64,000 bases of DNA from Hahellaceae bacterium (GTDB lineage Bacteria > Pseudomonadota > Gammaproteobacteria > Pseudomonadales > Oleiphilaceae), in the NCBI GenBank assembly GCA_016744695.1, contig JADGDV010000007.1:94187-158186 (forward strand). Reading direction: 5' to 3'. Within the stretch, counting starts at the first letter, position 1, and each line of letters starts with the position of its first letter. The notes below the pieces were generated by a model. It did not search any database. It was given only the letters and a program-made list of their open reading frames with translations, and was not told the origin of the DNA. A program made the translations under genes and the position numbers. This document shows positions 30,271 to 40,896 of this stretch, one piece after another.

Positions 30271-32697
30271 ATGCCAAACACGCAAAACCTCTTACAGCGT
30301 TTCAGTCAATTTAAGTCGAGCTCTCCTCTTTCTTACCGAATGCTCACGTATATACTCATCTGCAGCTCGTTATTCACACTGATATCTGCAGGCATACAAA
30401 TTTATTCTGACTATAGACAAGACGTTGCCAAGGTAGATGAGCGCATGTCTGTAATTGAAACAAGTTACATGAGCAGCTTATCTAGAAGTTTATGGTCACT
30501 CGACCAAAAGCTACTTAGTGTTCAAATGCAGGGCATTCTTAACCTCCCTGACATCGTACATCTCAAACTTCGAATTTACCCTGACTCCGATATAGAAATT
30601 GGTGAGAACTCAACTGACATATCTACCCTATCTCACACATTCCCTCTAATACATGAAAGCGAAGAATTCTATACTCTGGGCGAGCTAACCATAACAGCCA
30701 GCATGGAAGATATTTATAGAAAATTAAAGCAGAAAGTTTTTATTATCCTAACAACTCAAGCATTTAAAACCTTCTTTATATCTATTTTGATTCTGATGAT
30801 ATTCCAGCACTTAGTGGCACGCCATTTAACAAAAATGGCGGTTTTTGCTCAAAATTTAAACATTGACGCACTTGAACAACCTCTAAAGTTAGATCGAAAA
30901 CCAGGTAAATTTTCAAAGAAGGATGAGCTATCTCAAGTTACTGACGCAATGAATCAAATGAGATTAAAGCTCATTGATGACTTAGATAAACAACGCTCAA
31001 GCGAGAAAGAGATTAGAAAATTATCACTCGCGATAGATCAGAGCCCATCTTCCGTACTTATTTGTGACAAATTCTGGAAAATTGAATATTCAAACAGCAA
31101 ATTTTCACAATTAACAGGGCACCTTAGTGATGAAATTGTATCTAAGCACCCAAAAGATCTTAATGAAGACACTGCACTATCAAACGACGCTATCCAGATG
31201 TGGGAAAACATTCAACTACAAGTTGAGCGCGTGGGAGTTTGGCAAGGTGAAGTTCATAGTAAAAGAAAAAATGGTGAACGATTTTGGGAGCAAATATCTA
31301 TCACCCCCATTAAAGATGATGCTAATACACCGATGCACTATCTGATCTTAGGCGAAGATATCAGCATAAGAAAACGTTATGAGCAACAACTACTCAGGCA
31401 AGCAAATTACGACATATTAACGGGTCTCCCTAATAGGATGCTCGCACTTGACCGTCTCAAGCTAGCCTTGGCTCAAGCACGTAGAGATGACCAATTAGTT
31501 GGTCTTATGTTTCTTGATCTCGACAACTTTAAACATATAAACGACACTATGGGTCATGATAATGGCGACAGCTTGCTTATAGAAGCATCACGCCGTATTT
31601 CATCATGCCTAAGAGGAACAAGTACCGTCGCAAGGTTAGGAGGGGATGAATTCTTAGTAATACTCCCCTCTATTACCACTCCCGATGCGACAGAGCAAGT
31701 TGCCGACCGTATTCTACAAACATTTTCTGCGCCATACATGCTGGCAAATCAAGAAGTGTTTATCAGTACAAGTATTGGTATTGCAATATACCCTAGTGAT
31801 AGTGACGATAGCAGCACATTGTTACAGCACGCTGATGCAGCCATGTACCAAGCAAAAGATAAAGGTAAAAGCTCTTACCAACGATTTTTACCAGAAATGA
31901 ATCAGCACTCACATGAACGTTTACAAATTGAGAGTCGACTACGAAGAGCCCTAGAGCTAAATGAGCTTGAAGTTTTTTATCAACCTATAGTGGAGGCTTC
32001 AACAGGAAATTTAATTGCAGCCGAGGCGTTAATTCGCTGGAATAACCCCGCGATGGGGCTCGTTGTACCTGACAGATTTATTCCTCTCGCTGAAGAAACA
32101 GGTCTAATTATACCTATTGGTGACTGGGTACTTGATACAGCATGCAAGCAAATAAAGCAGTGGCAGATTGAATCAGGGCTAGATTTAACTATCGCAGTCA
32201 ACGTTTCTCCTCGTCAATTCCGAGATGGTAACTTTGTAAGTACCGTTAAAAACATCTTAGCTAAATACAAGTTAGACCCTCATACTCTCGAACTAGAAAT
32301 TACTGAAAGGCTAATTTTAGATGACTCTATAGAGACATCCAGTATATTTGATAACTTAGACAAGATGGGGGTCAAGCTTTCTATTGATGACTTTGGAACC
32401 GGTTATTCTGCCCTGGGCTACCTCAAAAGCTACCCCTTTGACACCCTTAAAATTGATAAATCTTTCGTTCAGGACGTTATAGAAGAAAAAGAAGATGCTG
32501 CATTAGTTACCGCCATTATTACTATGGCACACAGCCTAGGCTTAAAAGTCATTGCTGAAGGCGTCGAAGAAGCAAGCCAGCTTGAGTTTCTAAATTCAAG
32601 GAAATGTGATTTTGCACAAGGTTATTATTTCAACCGTCCAGTTCCTGCATCTGATTTCTTAAAATGGATGCAAGACAATACTAAAGCAAGTGCTTAA
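30271..32697 (+). CDS. membrane GGDEF-EAL cyclic-di-GMP enzyme with PAS domain
   Basis: 808 aa. TM1 lies at about residues 24-45, followed by a periplasmic sensor region to about 155 and TM2 at about 160-185 (FKTFFISILILMIFQHLV). A HAMP-like linker follows, then PAS (LSLAIDQSPSSVLICDKFWKIEYSN, about 250-370). The GGDEF domain has the intact active site RLGGDEFLVIL and the EAL domain has AEALIRW, NVSPRQF, ELEITE, IDDFGTGYSALGYL and AEGVEE. Both catalytic motifs are complete, so synthesis and hydrolysis of cyclic-di-GMP are possible, with one direction probably dominant in vivo. It begins 85 bp after the EAL-HDOD gene. Confidence 0.94.
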   Translation: MPNTQNLLQRFSQFKSSSPLSYRMLTYILICSSLFTLISAGIQIYSDYRQDVAKVDERMSVIETSYMSSLSRSLWSLDQKLLSVQMQGILNLPDIVHLKLRIYPDSDIEIGENSTDISTLSHTFPLIHESEEFYTLGELTITASMEDIYRKLKQKVFIILTTQAFKTFFISILILMIFQHLVARHLTKMAVFAQNLNIDALEQPLKLDRKPGKFSKKDELSQVTDAMNQMRLKLIDDLDKQRSSEKEIRKLSLAIDQSPSSVLICDKFWKIEYSNSKFSQLTGHLSDEIVSKHPKDLNEDTALSNDAIQMWENIQLQVERVGVWQGEVHSKRKNGERFWEQISITPIKDDANTPMHYLILGEDISIRKRYEQQLLRQANYDILTGLPNRMLALDRLKLALAQARRDDQLVGLMFLDLDNFKHINDTMGHDNGDSLLIEASRRISSCLRGTSTVARLGGDEFLVILPSITTPDATEQVADRILQTFSAPYMLANQEVFISTSIGIAIYPSDSDDSSTLLQHADAAMYQAKDKGKSSYQRFLPEMNQHSHERLQIESRLRRALELNELEVFYQPIVEASTGNLIAAEALIRWNNPAMGLVVPDRFIPLAEETGLIIPIGDWVLDTACKQIKQWQIESGLDLTIAVNVSPRQFRDGNFVSTVKNILAKYKLDPHTLELEITERLILDDSIETSSIFDNLDKMGVKLSIDDFGTGYSALGYLKSYPFDTLKIDKSFVQDVIEEKEDAALVTAIITMAHSLGLKVIAEGVEEASQLEFLNSRKCDFAQGYYFNRPVPASDFLKWMQDNTKASA

Positions 32698-32797
32698 GTA
32701 GAATTTACTAAGCACTCATTGAATTAACTCAAATCAATCCCCATTTAAGCCTCACACTATAGAATCCATCCGTTTCTCCACTAGGTCAGTGCTTAAT

Positions 32798-33988
32798 ATG
32801 GCAAATGATACAATTATTGTAATCAACTGTGGCAGCTCTTCGTTAAAATTCGCATTATATTCAGCGACTAATATGTTATGCCTAGCCTCGGGTTTAGCTG
32901 AACGCTTGGGCTCCTCTGAGGCACAGTTAAGTTTTAAAGCAAATAATACAAAAGTATCTATCGAACTCGGCCAGTGCGATCACCATAGCGCTATTGTACG
33001 TGTAATCGAAAACCTAAAATCATCAGGCTTATTAAATAAACCACCTATAGGTGTTGGCCACCGAGTGGTGCATGGAGGAGAGTCTTTTAGCGACTCAATT
33101 CTAATTGATGAACAAGTCATAAATAAAATCAAACAGTGCTCAGCTCTTGCCCCACTACATAACCCTGCCAATTTATTAGGCATTAAACTTATGATCGAGT
33201 GCTACCCATCGGCAACACAAGTTGCGGTGTTCGATACCGCATTTCATCAAACACTTAAAGCCACCTCCTATCTCTACCCTATTCCCTACGAGCTTTATCA
33301 ACAGCATGGCGTTAGGCGATACGGGTTTCACGGCACAAGCCACAAGTTTGTAGCAGAACAAGCAGCAGAAAGTCTTAATAAGCCATTAGAAGACTGTCAC
33401 TTTATTACAGCCCATTTAGGCAATGGTTGTAGCGTAACTGCAATAAAGAATGGGCAGAGTGTTGATACCAGTATGGGGTTGACGCCACTAGAAGGCCTTA
33501 TGATGGGTACCCGCAGCGGTGATATAGACCCTGGTTTATTTGAATTTTTGATTAGTATTGGTATGACTAGCAAAGCAATCAATCACATGCTTAATAAAGA
33601 AAGTGGCCTTAAAGGACTTTCAGGTGAAACAAACGATATGCGCACCTTATTTGAACTAGCAGACAAAGGAAATGAGCGCGCCAATATAGCAATCAATGTC
33701 TTTTGTTTTAAGCTAGCAAAATACATCGCCGCAATGTCAGCATCACTCCCTTCAATAGACGCTCTTATATTTACAGGTGGCATCGGGGAGAACGCAAGTA
33801 AAATTAGAGAGCTTACTCTTGAACGTCTCTCAATACTTGGCTTTGAGCTTAATAACAGCCTCAATAATAGTCACGGTAAAAATACTCAAGGGAGAATCAC
33901 CAATAACGAAAGTACACTAGCTCTTGTAATCCCTACTAATGAAGAATTAGTTATTGCCAGGGATACACTTGCCAACATTAAGCACTAA
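32798..33988 (+). CDS. ackA: acetate kinase
   Basis: Converts acetyl phosphate and ADP to acetate and ATP. Starting at ATG 32798 the protein is 396 aa (MANDTIIVINCGSSSLKFAL); a GTG three codons earlier is also possible. ASKHA-family motifs are visible: phosphate-1 NCGSSSLKF, catalytic-region RYGFHGTSHKFV, HLGNGCSVTAI, GLTPLEGLMMGTRSGDIDP and the adenosine site FTGGIGENA. Followed after 49 bp by pta, which completes the acetyl-CoA/acetate overflow pathway. Confidence 0.96.
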   Translation: MANDTIIVINCGSSSLKFALYSATNMLCLASGLAERLGSSEAQLSFKANNTKVSIELGQCDHHSAIVRVIENLKSSGLLNKPPIGVGHRVVHGGESFSDSILIDEQVINKIKQCSALAPLHNPANLLGIKLMIECYPSATQVAVFDTAFHQTLKATSYLYPIPYELYQQHGVRRYGFHGTSHKFVAEQAAESLNKPLEDCHFITAHLGNGCSVTAIKNGQSVDTSMGLTPLEGLMMGTRSGDIDPGLFEFLISIGMTSKAINHMLNKESGLKGLSGETNDMRTLFELADKGNERANIAINVFCFKLAKYIAAMSASLPSIDALIFTGGIGENASKIRELTLERLSILGFELNNSLNNSHGKNTQGRITNNESTLALVIPTNEELVIARDTLANIKH

Positions 33989-34037
33989 GCAGCCCATACA
34001 CTTCGTCTATATTATTTATTACATCAACAGGTGACCC

Positions 34038-36188
34038 GTGCCAAAAACATTTTTTATAGCCCCTACAGCGCTTAATTCAGGTCTTACATCGGTATGCCTG
34101 GGCTTGGTCCGAGCATTTGATAATTTAGGAATAAGAGTTAGTTTCTTTAAACCAATTGCACAAAGTCACTCTCATAGCGAAGAAAATACAGATAGCTCAA
34201 TTGATATGTCAATTCAGTTTGTTAAAGCCAAAACCAATTTATCGCCTCCAGACCCTATTGCCCTTAAATATGCCCAAACACTGGTAAGCAAGAACAAAAT
34301 GGGCCAGTTAATGGAAGAAATTATCGGGCTTTACCAACATACTACCTGCGATGCTGATGTTGTTATCGTTGAAGGGTTAGTACCAGATAGAAGCCAACCC
34401 TACACAGCCAAACTCAACGCTGAAATTGCACGTAATCTTGACGCTGAAGTGTTGCTTGTAGCATCTCCAGGTCGTATGACAGCAGCAGAGCTCGACGAGC
34501 ACCTAGAACTTTCATCTCGGCTTTATGCAGCCCCTGAAGATCCTGATGTTATAGGTTGTATAATAAATAAGGTTAACGCACCCGACACACTCAACCGATC
34601 AATTTCATATAGAGAAGAAGGACTAGACAGCGCCTCTTATGTTAGCGTTTATGAAAATGAGTGTAAGATATTTAATGATGATTATTTCAAGCTGGTGGGC
34701 TCTATTCCATGGAGGTTTGACCTACTTGCTCCTCGCACAATTGATATTGCAAAGCAGTTAAATGCTATCTATATCAATAAAGGAGACATTAACAATCGGC
34801 GTGTTTCCTTCATATCAGTATGTGCTCGCACCATCCCTAATATGGTAGATCAACTATTACCAGGTACATTGGTTGTAACTCCAGGAGATAGAGAAGACAT
34901 TATTATTGCTACCTGCATGGCAGCCTGTAACGGTGTTCCACTTGCAGGCATAGTACTTACAGGCAACCTTCAACCAGACCCAAGAACATTAAAGCTATGC
35001 AACCGCGCCTTTGAAGCTGGCCTGCCTATGCTATCGACACGTTCAGATACTTTTATAACAGCGAACCAATTATCAGATATGAGTGGTGAGGTTCCTGTTG
35101 ACGACTTAGACAGGATTGAACGAGTGATGGAGTCTGTAGCAAACTCTATTGAAGTAGAGTGGCTTAGAGGTCGTTTAAACCTTATAAGAGAGCCCAGACT
35201 CTCTCCTCCCGCTTTTCGACACCAGCTTTCTGTTCGCGCTAAAGAAGCGAATAAACGTATTGTTCTTCCCGAAGGCAATGAACCACGCACCATTCAAGCT
35301 GCGGTAATCTGTCATCAACGGTCATTAGCTCAATGTATACTAATAGGTAAAGAACCTGAAATTAAAGCAGTAGCAGAAGCACAAGGTGTTACCTTACCTA
35401 ATGACATTATAATTATTGACCCTGATGCGGTCAGAAATGACTATATTAAACCGATGGTTGAACTTCGAAAGCACAAAGGGCTTGCGGCAGACATGGCGCA
35501 AGCACAACTTGAAGATAATGTGGTATTAGCCACAATGATGGTTGCCCTTAACGAAGTTGATGGTTTAGTTTCTGGAGCGGTTCATACCACCGCTAATACG
35601 ATCAGACCTGCATTACAGCTAATAAAAACACATCCTGCCGCTCGCGTAGTTTCTTCGGTTTTCTTTATGTGCCTACCCGAACAAGTACTAGTCTATGGTG
35701 ACTGCGCAGTTAACCCGGACCCTAACGCTCAACAATTGGCTGATATAGCAATTCAAAGTGCTGATTCAGCCAAAACCTTTGGAGTTACCCCTCGTGTAGC
35801 AATGATAAGCTACAGTACAGGAAGCTCAGGCACAGGAGATGACGTCGATAAAGTGCGTGAAGCAACGCGCATTGCACAAAAACAACGACCAGACTTAATT
35901 ATTGATGGTCCCTTGCAATATGACGCTGCTGCGATAGAAAGTGTGGCTAAAAGCAAAGCTCCAAATAGCCCTGTAGCAGGTAAGGCAACTGTTTTTGTAT
36001 TCCCAGACCTTAATACAGGTAACACCACGTACAAGGCCGTGCAACGAAGTGCAAATGTGATAAGTATTGGCCCAATGCTTCAGGGCTTAAATAAACCAGT
36101 TAATGATCTTTCTAGAGGCGCTCTGGTAGAAGATATTGTATTTACGATTGCTTTAACGGCAGTGCAAGCGACACAAGTAGAGGTGTAA
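34038..36188 (+). CDS. pta: phosphate acetyltransferase, long three-domain form
   Basis: Interconverts acetyl-CoA and acetyl phosphate. It is 716 aa from a GTG start preceded by AGGTGA. Three domains: an N-terminal P-loop-like dethiobiotin synthetase fold (FFIAPTALNSGLTSVCLGL, where the Walker-type Gly-Lys is degenerate), a central DRTGG domain (about 220-340) and the catalytic PTA domain from about 390 (RIVLPEGNEPRTIQAA, GLVSGAVHTTANTIRPALQ, SYSTGSSGTGDDVDKV). The length matches the regulated enterobacterial type. Operon with ackA. Confidence 0.96.
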   Translation: MPKTFFIAPTALNSGLTSVCLGLVRAFDNLGIRVSFFKPIAQSHSHSEENTDSSIDMSIQFVKAKTNLSPPDPIALKYAQTLVSKNKMGQLMEEIIGLYQHTTCDADVVIVEGLVPDRSQPYTAKLNAEIARNLDAEVLLVASPGRMTAAELDEHLELSSRLYAAPEDPDVIGCIINKVNAPDTLNRSISYREEGLDSASYVSVYENECKIFNDDYFKLVGSIPWRFDLLAPRTIDIAKQLNAIYINKGDINNRRVSFISVCARTIPNMVDQLLPGTLVVTPGDREDIIIATCMAACNGVPLAGIVLTGNLQPDPRTLKLCNRAFEAGLPMLSTRSDTFITANQLSDMSGEVPVDDLDRIERVMESVANSIEVEWLRGRLNLIREPRLSPPAFRHQLSVRAKEANKRIVLPEGNEPRTIQAAVICHQRSLAQCILIGKEPEIKAVAEAQGVTLPNDIIIIDPDAVRNDYIKPMVELRKHKGLAADMAQAQLEDNVVLATMMVALNEVDGLVSGAVHTTANTIRPALQLIKTHPAARVVSSVFFMCLPEQVLVYGDCAVNPDPNAQQLADIAIQSADSAKTFGVTPRVAMISYSTGSSGTGDDVDKVREATRIAQKQRPDLIIDGPLQYDAAAIESVAKSKAPNSPVAGKATVFVFPDLNTGNTTYKAVQRSANVISIGPMLQGLNKPVNDLSRGALVEDIVFTIALTAVQATQVEV

Positions 36189-36200
36189 TTACATTGAAAT

Positions 36201-36237
36201 TTATACCATCCTGCGGCTTGAGCACAGGATGGTATAA
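36201..36237. terminator. hairpin between convergent pta and der
   Basis: A 13-bp perfect stem (36201-36213 with 36225-36237; TTATACCATCCTG) and an 11-base loop. It lacks a T-run on either strand, so it may act as an mRNA 3' stabiliser or a weak bidirectional terminator. Confidence 0.55.
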
Positions 36238-36250
36238 AGGAAAGAACCTA

Positions 36251-37678
36251 CTATGACTTACCTTTTTTCTTATAAACTTTCTTACTTTTCTGCTGTGGTT
36301 TGCCTTTAACTCGATCTGCACCCTTTTCAGTGCCTTTCTTGGCTGCAGGCTTATGATCTTTAATAGCAAACGGATTATCACCTGATTTAAACTCAAAGCG
36401 AATAGGTGTACCAGTCACTTTCAACACTTTTCTAAATGTGTTTTCAAGGTAGCGCTTGTAACTCGCCAAAAGTACTTTTGTCTTATTACCATGCACCACG
36501 ATAACCGGAGGGTTAGAACCACCCTGGTGTGCGTATCTAAGCTTTATTCGATTACCACCAACCATAGGAGGCTGATGTTGAGATACACAATCTTCAAGAA
36601 TGCAGGTCAATTGATTGGTAGACCACTTTGCCATTGCTGAGTTGTAGCCATCATCAATAGACTGGTAAAGGTCTCCCACCCCGGTTCCATGAAGGGCTGA
36701 AATCATATGTGTATTAGCATAGTTTAAAAAGCTAAGGCGACGATCAAGCTCTCGACGAACTGACTCTCTCTCATCCTTAGTCATGCCATCCCACTTATTA
36801 ACTGCGAGAACGAGTGCTCTACCAGAATCAATAGCAAACCCGATAAGGTGGAGGTCCTGTTCAACAATGCCATCTCTAGCATCGATTACAATTACCACGA
36901 CGTTTGAATCTTCAATCGCTTTTAACGTTTTAATAATTGAAAACTTTTCTACCGCTTCTTTAATATTTTTTCTGCGACGAATACCTGCAGTATCTATCAA
37001 GGTATAAGGTTTACCACGACGCTCATAAGGAATATAAATACTATCCCTTGTTGTACCAGGCATATCAAAAACAATAACGCGTTCTTCACCCAAAAGTCGA
37101 TTAACTAAGGTTGATTTACCCACGTTTGGACGACCAATAATACCAATACGCACACCAACAGGCTTATTATCTTCACCGGTACCTTCAAGGGGGTAATTTG
37201 CCATTACCTCCTCTATCAGTGATGTCATCCCTCGATTATGCGACGCAGCAGTATGATGAATTTCAGGCATACCTAACTGATAGAAATCCAAAGTCGCAAC
37301 ATCTGGATCAAGGCCATCTATTTTATTGATAACCAACAGTGCTTTTTTCTCACTTTTTCGTAAGTGCTTGGCGATCATTTCATCGCCAGCTGTCAGTCCA
37401 GCCCGTGCATCCACAATGAAGAAAACAATGTCAGCTTCATCAATAGCTTGCATCGATTGCTCAGCCATAAAGGCATCAATTCCTGCTTCATCTCCAGTAA
37501 TACCACCGGTATCAATAACAATAAAGCGACGATCTTCAATGCGCCCTTCACCGTATTTTCTATCACGGGTAAGTCCAGGAAGGTCTGCAACAATCGCATC
37601 TCGCGAACGAGTTAATCGATTGAATATGGTTGACTTACCAACATTTGGACGTCCAACCAATGCAATAACAGGTACCAT
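36251..37678 (-). CDS. der: ribosome-assembly GTPase Der (EngA)
   Basis: Essential GTPase for maturation of the 50S subunit. It is 475 aa with two tandem G domains: GRPNVGKST / DLPGLTRD / NKIDG (residues 9-125) and GRPNVGKST / DMPGTTRD / NKWDG (about 185-305). A KH-like domain follows, then a Lys-rich tail ([30 protein letters not shown]) typical of rRNA-contacting extensions. It starts 10 bp after bamB, the standard order yfgM-bamB-der. Confidence 0.97.
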   Translation of the reverse strand: MVPVIALVGRPNVGKSTIFNRLTRSRDAIVADLPGLTRDRKYGEGRIEDRRFIVIDTGGITGDEAGIDAFMAEQSMQAIDEADIVFFIVDARAGLTAGDEMIAKHLRKSEKKALLVINKIDGLDPDVATLDFYQLGMPEIHHTAASHNRGMTSLIEEVMANYPLEGTGEDNKPVGVRIGIIGRPNVGKSTLVNRLLGEERVIVFDMPGTTRDSIYIPYERRGKPYTLIDTAGIRRRKNIKEAVEKFSIIKTLKAIEDSNVVVIVIDARDGIVEQDLHLIGFAIDSGRALVLAVNKWDGMTKDERESVRRELDRRLSFLNYANTHMISALHGTGVGDLYQSIDDGYNSAMAKWSTNQLTCILEDCVSQHQPPMVGGNRIKLRYAHQGGSNPPVIVVHGNKTKVLLASYKRYLENTFRKVLKVTGTPIRFEFKSGDNPFAIKDHKPAAKKGTEKGADRVKGKPQQKSKKVYKKKGKS

Positions 37679-37688
37679 TTAAAAGCCT

Positions 37689-38843
37689 CTAAGGTGCAAT
37701 CTTGTAAGCAGCTAATTCGCCACTATTACTAAAAATAAAAAGCATGTCGTCATCTATTAACATAGGTGCTCTGACGCCATCACTATCAATATGAATTCTT
37801 TCGAGAAAGCGCCCATCAATTTGTGACAGAAAATGAACATATCCTTCAAAGTCTGCCACAACTAGAATGCTCCCAAATGCTTTAGGTGCAGTCAATTGTC
37901 GATACATCAAGTTTTCTTGTTTCCAAACTTCGGTACGTGTAGCCATATTATATGCTACAACGACGTCTTCAGCTGTTGATACATAGACATTTCCAAAACC
38001 AATATCCACAGCACGATAACTTGATTGCTGCTTAGACCAAATCTCTCTACCCGTTGGTAAATGAATAGCAACCAATTTCCCTTGATACGACACACTATAA
38101 ACTACGTCATCTCGTATAATAGGCTGCCCGTCTATATCAACAAGTCTTTCAAGCTCTGTTCGCCCCTTAGGGATACCGACTGAAACACTCCAAGCAGGCG
38201 CTCCACTAAGATTCTGAAAAGCCATCATTTCACCGTTAGCAAAACCTGCAACAGTAAAATCATCGCTAATAACAGGCGTTGCAGTGCCCCGTATTGAAAG
38301 CACTGGTGCATTACTATCGTACCGCCACATCAATTTTCCATCAGTAGCATTGAGGCCTACTATTTTTCCATCAATGGATTGAACCACTACCTGGCGACCA
38401 TTGCTAACCGGGGCAGACAACACTTCACTGGTTACCGTAAACCGCCACTTTTCTGTGCCATCAAGACGGTCAACAGCGATAATATCGCCATGATATGTGG
38501 CAAAATATAAGTGATTAAAATCGCCTCCTAAAGCGCCACTAACAGGCTCATCATATTCTTTATCCCAAACTTCATCTCCGTCACGCTTATTCAACGCAAC
38601 TAAAAGTCCTTCGTGATCTATAGCGTATATAAACTCATCAATGATGATAGGCGTTATTTTTAAATATTGACCATCGCTTCCGCTACCAATGGACTCATCC
38701 CATACTTCGATAATTTCAATTTCTTCATCAAAGCTTTCAAGTTCCATTGGCTCAGTTTCAAGCTCATCAGAACTACAACCTACTATTAGTAGCGTTGTAA
38801 TTGAAAACAAGCACAATGTTAATTTTCTGAAGCTTGCGCGCAT
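37689..38843 (-). CDS. bamB: outer membrane assembly lipoprotein BamB
   Basis: Lipoprotein of the BAM complex that inserts beta-barrel proteins into the outer membrane. It is 384 aa. The type II signal peptide has lipobox LIVGC (Cys23) followed by Ser-Ser, so sorting to the outer membrane is expected. The remainder has repeated PQQ-like blades (GLLVALNKRDGDEVW, GDIIAVDRLDGTEKW, GKIVGLNATDGKLMW, GKLVAIHLPTGREIW) of an eight-bladed propeller. An acidic stretch follows the lipid anchor. It overlaps yfgM by one base. Confidence 0.95.
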   Translation of the reverse strand: MRASFRKLTLCLFSITTLLIVGCSSDELETEPMELESFDEEIEIIEVWDESIGSGSDGQYLKITPIIIDEFIYAIDHEGLLVALNKRDGDEVWDKEYDEPVSGALGGDFNHLYFATYHGDIIAVDRLDGTEKWRFTVTSEVLSAPVSNGRQVVVQSIDGKIVGLNATDGKLMWRYDSNAPVLSIRGTATPVISDDFTVAGFANGEMMAFQNLSGAPAWSVSVGIPKGRTELERLVDIDGQPIIRDDVVYSVSYQGKLVAIHLPTGREIWSKQQSSYRAVDIGFGNVYVSTAEDVVVAYNMATRTEVWKQENLMYRQLTAPKAFGSILVVADFEGYVHFLSQIDGRFLERIHIDSDGVRAPMLIDDDMLFIFSNSGELAAYKIAP

Positions 38844-39499
38844 TAAGCGCCCTCCTCAGAGATCCCAAGGTCGGCCATTTTCAATGTTAGCATAGGTCGT
38901 TGAGCACCACTTTCCTTCATCGCTTTATAAGCGGCACTGTAAGCACTCTTAGCACTTTCTATATCTCCAGCGCGATGATGTATGTCACCCGTTATTTCAA
39001 AGTACATAGCAGCATACTCTCCCGCATTTTTATCATCTAGCAGAGCGAGTGCATCATCTTTCTTACCCTGAGCATCTAAGACTCGAGCCAGACGACCCTT
39101 TACAAGCTTATTCAACGACGAATCAGCGTCAGTATTCAATACCCAGCGAAGTTCTGCTTCTGCAGCGTCCAAATCGCTTTTACTAACTGCACTTTTAGCT
39201 AAAAAAAGAGCTGAATATTTTGCATACTCGCTACTCTCAAATTCGTTTTTAAGCTTATTGGCTATAAAGTCAGCAGTAGAAGCCGACTCTTCAGTGACAT
39301 TCTCCCCAATAGCAACTTCTAGTAACTGTTGATATAACATCGATGCTTCATTCTTAGTATTTTCTACATCTTGCTGATACATCTTCCAGCCAAATACAAC
39401 AGCCAAAGCCAAGCCAACACCAATAATTAACGAGTTACCATTGTCTTTCCACCATTGCTTTAATGCTGCAACTTGTTCTTCTTCTGTTCTATGTTCCAC
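38843..39499 (-). CDS. yfgM: YfgM-type periplasmic TPR ancillary protein
   Basis: 218 aa. Short cytoplasmic N-terminus EHRTEEEQVAALKQWWKDNG, then one transmembrane helix (SLIIGVGLALAVVFGWKMY, about residues 23-41), then a periplasmic TPR domain of the YfgM (TPR_21) family. In Escherichia coli YfgM associates with the SecYEG translocon and PpiD and links to periplasmic chaperones. The stop and the bamB start share one base. Located between hisS and bamB as in most gammaproteobacteria. Confidence 0.94.
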   Translation of the reverse strand: MEHRTEEEQVAALKQWWKDNGNSLIIGVGLALAVVFGWKMYQQDVENTKNEASMLYQQLLEVAIGENVTEESASTADFIANKLKNEFESSEYAKYSALFLAKSAVSKSDLDAAEAELRWVLNTDADSSLNKLVKGRLARVLDAQGKKDDALALLDDKNAGEYAAMYFEITGDIHHRAGDIESAKSAYSAAYKAMKESGAQRPMLTLKMADLGISEEGA

Positions 39500-39554
39500 C
39501 CTAAATCTCCCAAGTACTTTTATGCTTTAAAAATTAATAAATGAATTTGATTAG

Positions 39555-40844
39555 CTATAAATAAGCTTCAATTTTGTTGAGTAAGTCCGCTACAGGCACT
39601 TCTACTTGTTGTTTATTTTGACTACCTTCAGATTTATCTTGTAACGTTTTAATAATAACAGATTTGTTTTTTAATTCGTTTTCGCCAATGATTAATGTAA
39701 TAGGCACGTTACTTTTATCAATCTTCTTAAGGCGATTCTTATTGCTTCCACCACAATGAGTCTGCACATTGATCGAAAGAAACTGATTTCTTAAAATTTC
39801 TGCTACTTTAAAGGCTTCAATTTGAGTCCCTTCACCAACAGAAACAATAAACACATCAGGGTTATTATTAACTTCAGCAGGTATTTTATCTAAGCTTTCA
39901 AGCATTAGAATAAGGCGTTCAACGCCCATTGCAAAACCAACACCTGGTGTCGCTTTACCTCCTAATTGCTCAACAAGCCCATCATAACGACCACCCGCAC
40001 AAACAGTACCTTGAGCCCCCAAGTCATTGGTTACCCATTCAAATACTGTTTTACCATAGTAATCTAAGCCACGTACTAAGCGGCTATTAACCTCATAGCT
40101 AATGCCACTCTGGTCTAGTGTCTCCAGTAACGTCGCAAAGTGTGCTTTAGATTCATCATCTAAATAATCTGAAAAATCTGGTGCACCATCAAGAATGTCT
40201 TGTGTACTTTGACTTTTACTATCTAAAACACGAAGCGGGTTAGACTCCAATCGTCGCTTGCTATCCTCATCTAAAGCATCAATATTTGCTCTAAGGTACT
40301 CTACTAAGGCATCACGATAAACCGCTCTGGCTGCAGTGGTACCTAATGAATTTATTTGCAAGCTAACATTAGCTAGTAACCCAAGCTCTTTCCATAATCG
40401 AGCGGTCATTATAATTAATTCAGCATCAATATCAGGTCCAGGTATACCAAAGCACTCGACACCAATTTGATTGAACTGTCGATAACGTCCTTTTTGAGGA
40501 CGTTCATGTCTAAACATTGGGCCGCAGTACCAGAGTTTCTGTGTTTGATTAAAGAGCAGACCATGTTGTTCAGCAGCCCGAACACAACAAGCGGTACCTT
40601 CTGGACGTAATGTTAAGCTATCACCATTTCGGTCCTCAAAGGTATACATTTCCTTCTCAACGATATCAGTTACTTCACCAATTGAGCGCTTAAACAGTTC
40701 AGTCTGTTCAAGAATTGGCATTCTAATTTCATTGTAGCTATAAGACTGCAGAACTCTGCGAACGGTGTCTTCTAAATACTGCCATACGGGGGTTTGTTCG
40801 GGGAGAATATCATTCATCCCACGAATAGCCTGAATTTTAGCCAA
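39555..40844 (-). CDS. hisS: histidyl-tRNA synthetase
   Basis: Class II aminoacyl-tRNA synthetase. It is 429 aa starting [16 protein letters not shown]. Motif 2 appears as [22 protein letters not shown], the histidine-specific segments are [15 protein letters not shown] and [14 protein letters not shown], motif 3 is [12 protein letters not shown], and the C-terminal anticodon-binding domain follows. It lies 52 bp downstream of ispG. Confidence 0.97.
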   Translation of the reverse strand: MAKIQAIRGMNDILPEQTPVWQYLEDTVRRVLQSYSYNEIRMPILEQTELFKRSIGEVTDIVEKEMYTFEDRNGDSLTLRPEGTACCVRAAEQHGLLFNQTQKLWYCGPMFRHERPQKGRYRQFNQIGVECFGIPGPDIDAELIIMTARLWKELGLLANVSLQINSLGTTAARAVYRDALVEYLRANIDALDEDSKRRLESNPLRVLDSKSQSTQDILDGAPDFSDYLDDESKAHFATLLETLDQSGISYEVNSRLVRGLDYYGKTVFEWVTNDLGAQGTVCAGGRYDGLVEQLGGKATPGVGFAMGVERLILMLESLDKIPAEVNNNPDVFIVSVGEGTQIEAFKVAEILRNQFLSINVQTHCGGSNKNRLKKIDKSNVPITLIIGENELKNKSVIIKTLQDKSEGSQNKQQVEVPVADLLNKIEAYL

Positions 40845-40896
40845 TATTCTAATCCTATTTACATTTAACTTTAGTAACTATTTCAGTTTGACAATT

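Noticed and set aside
30191..30382. 63-aa ORF between EAL-HDOD and GGDEF-EAL genes
   Set aside because: Mostly overlaps the start of the 808-aa gene in another frame and has no ribosome site.
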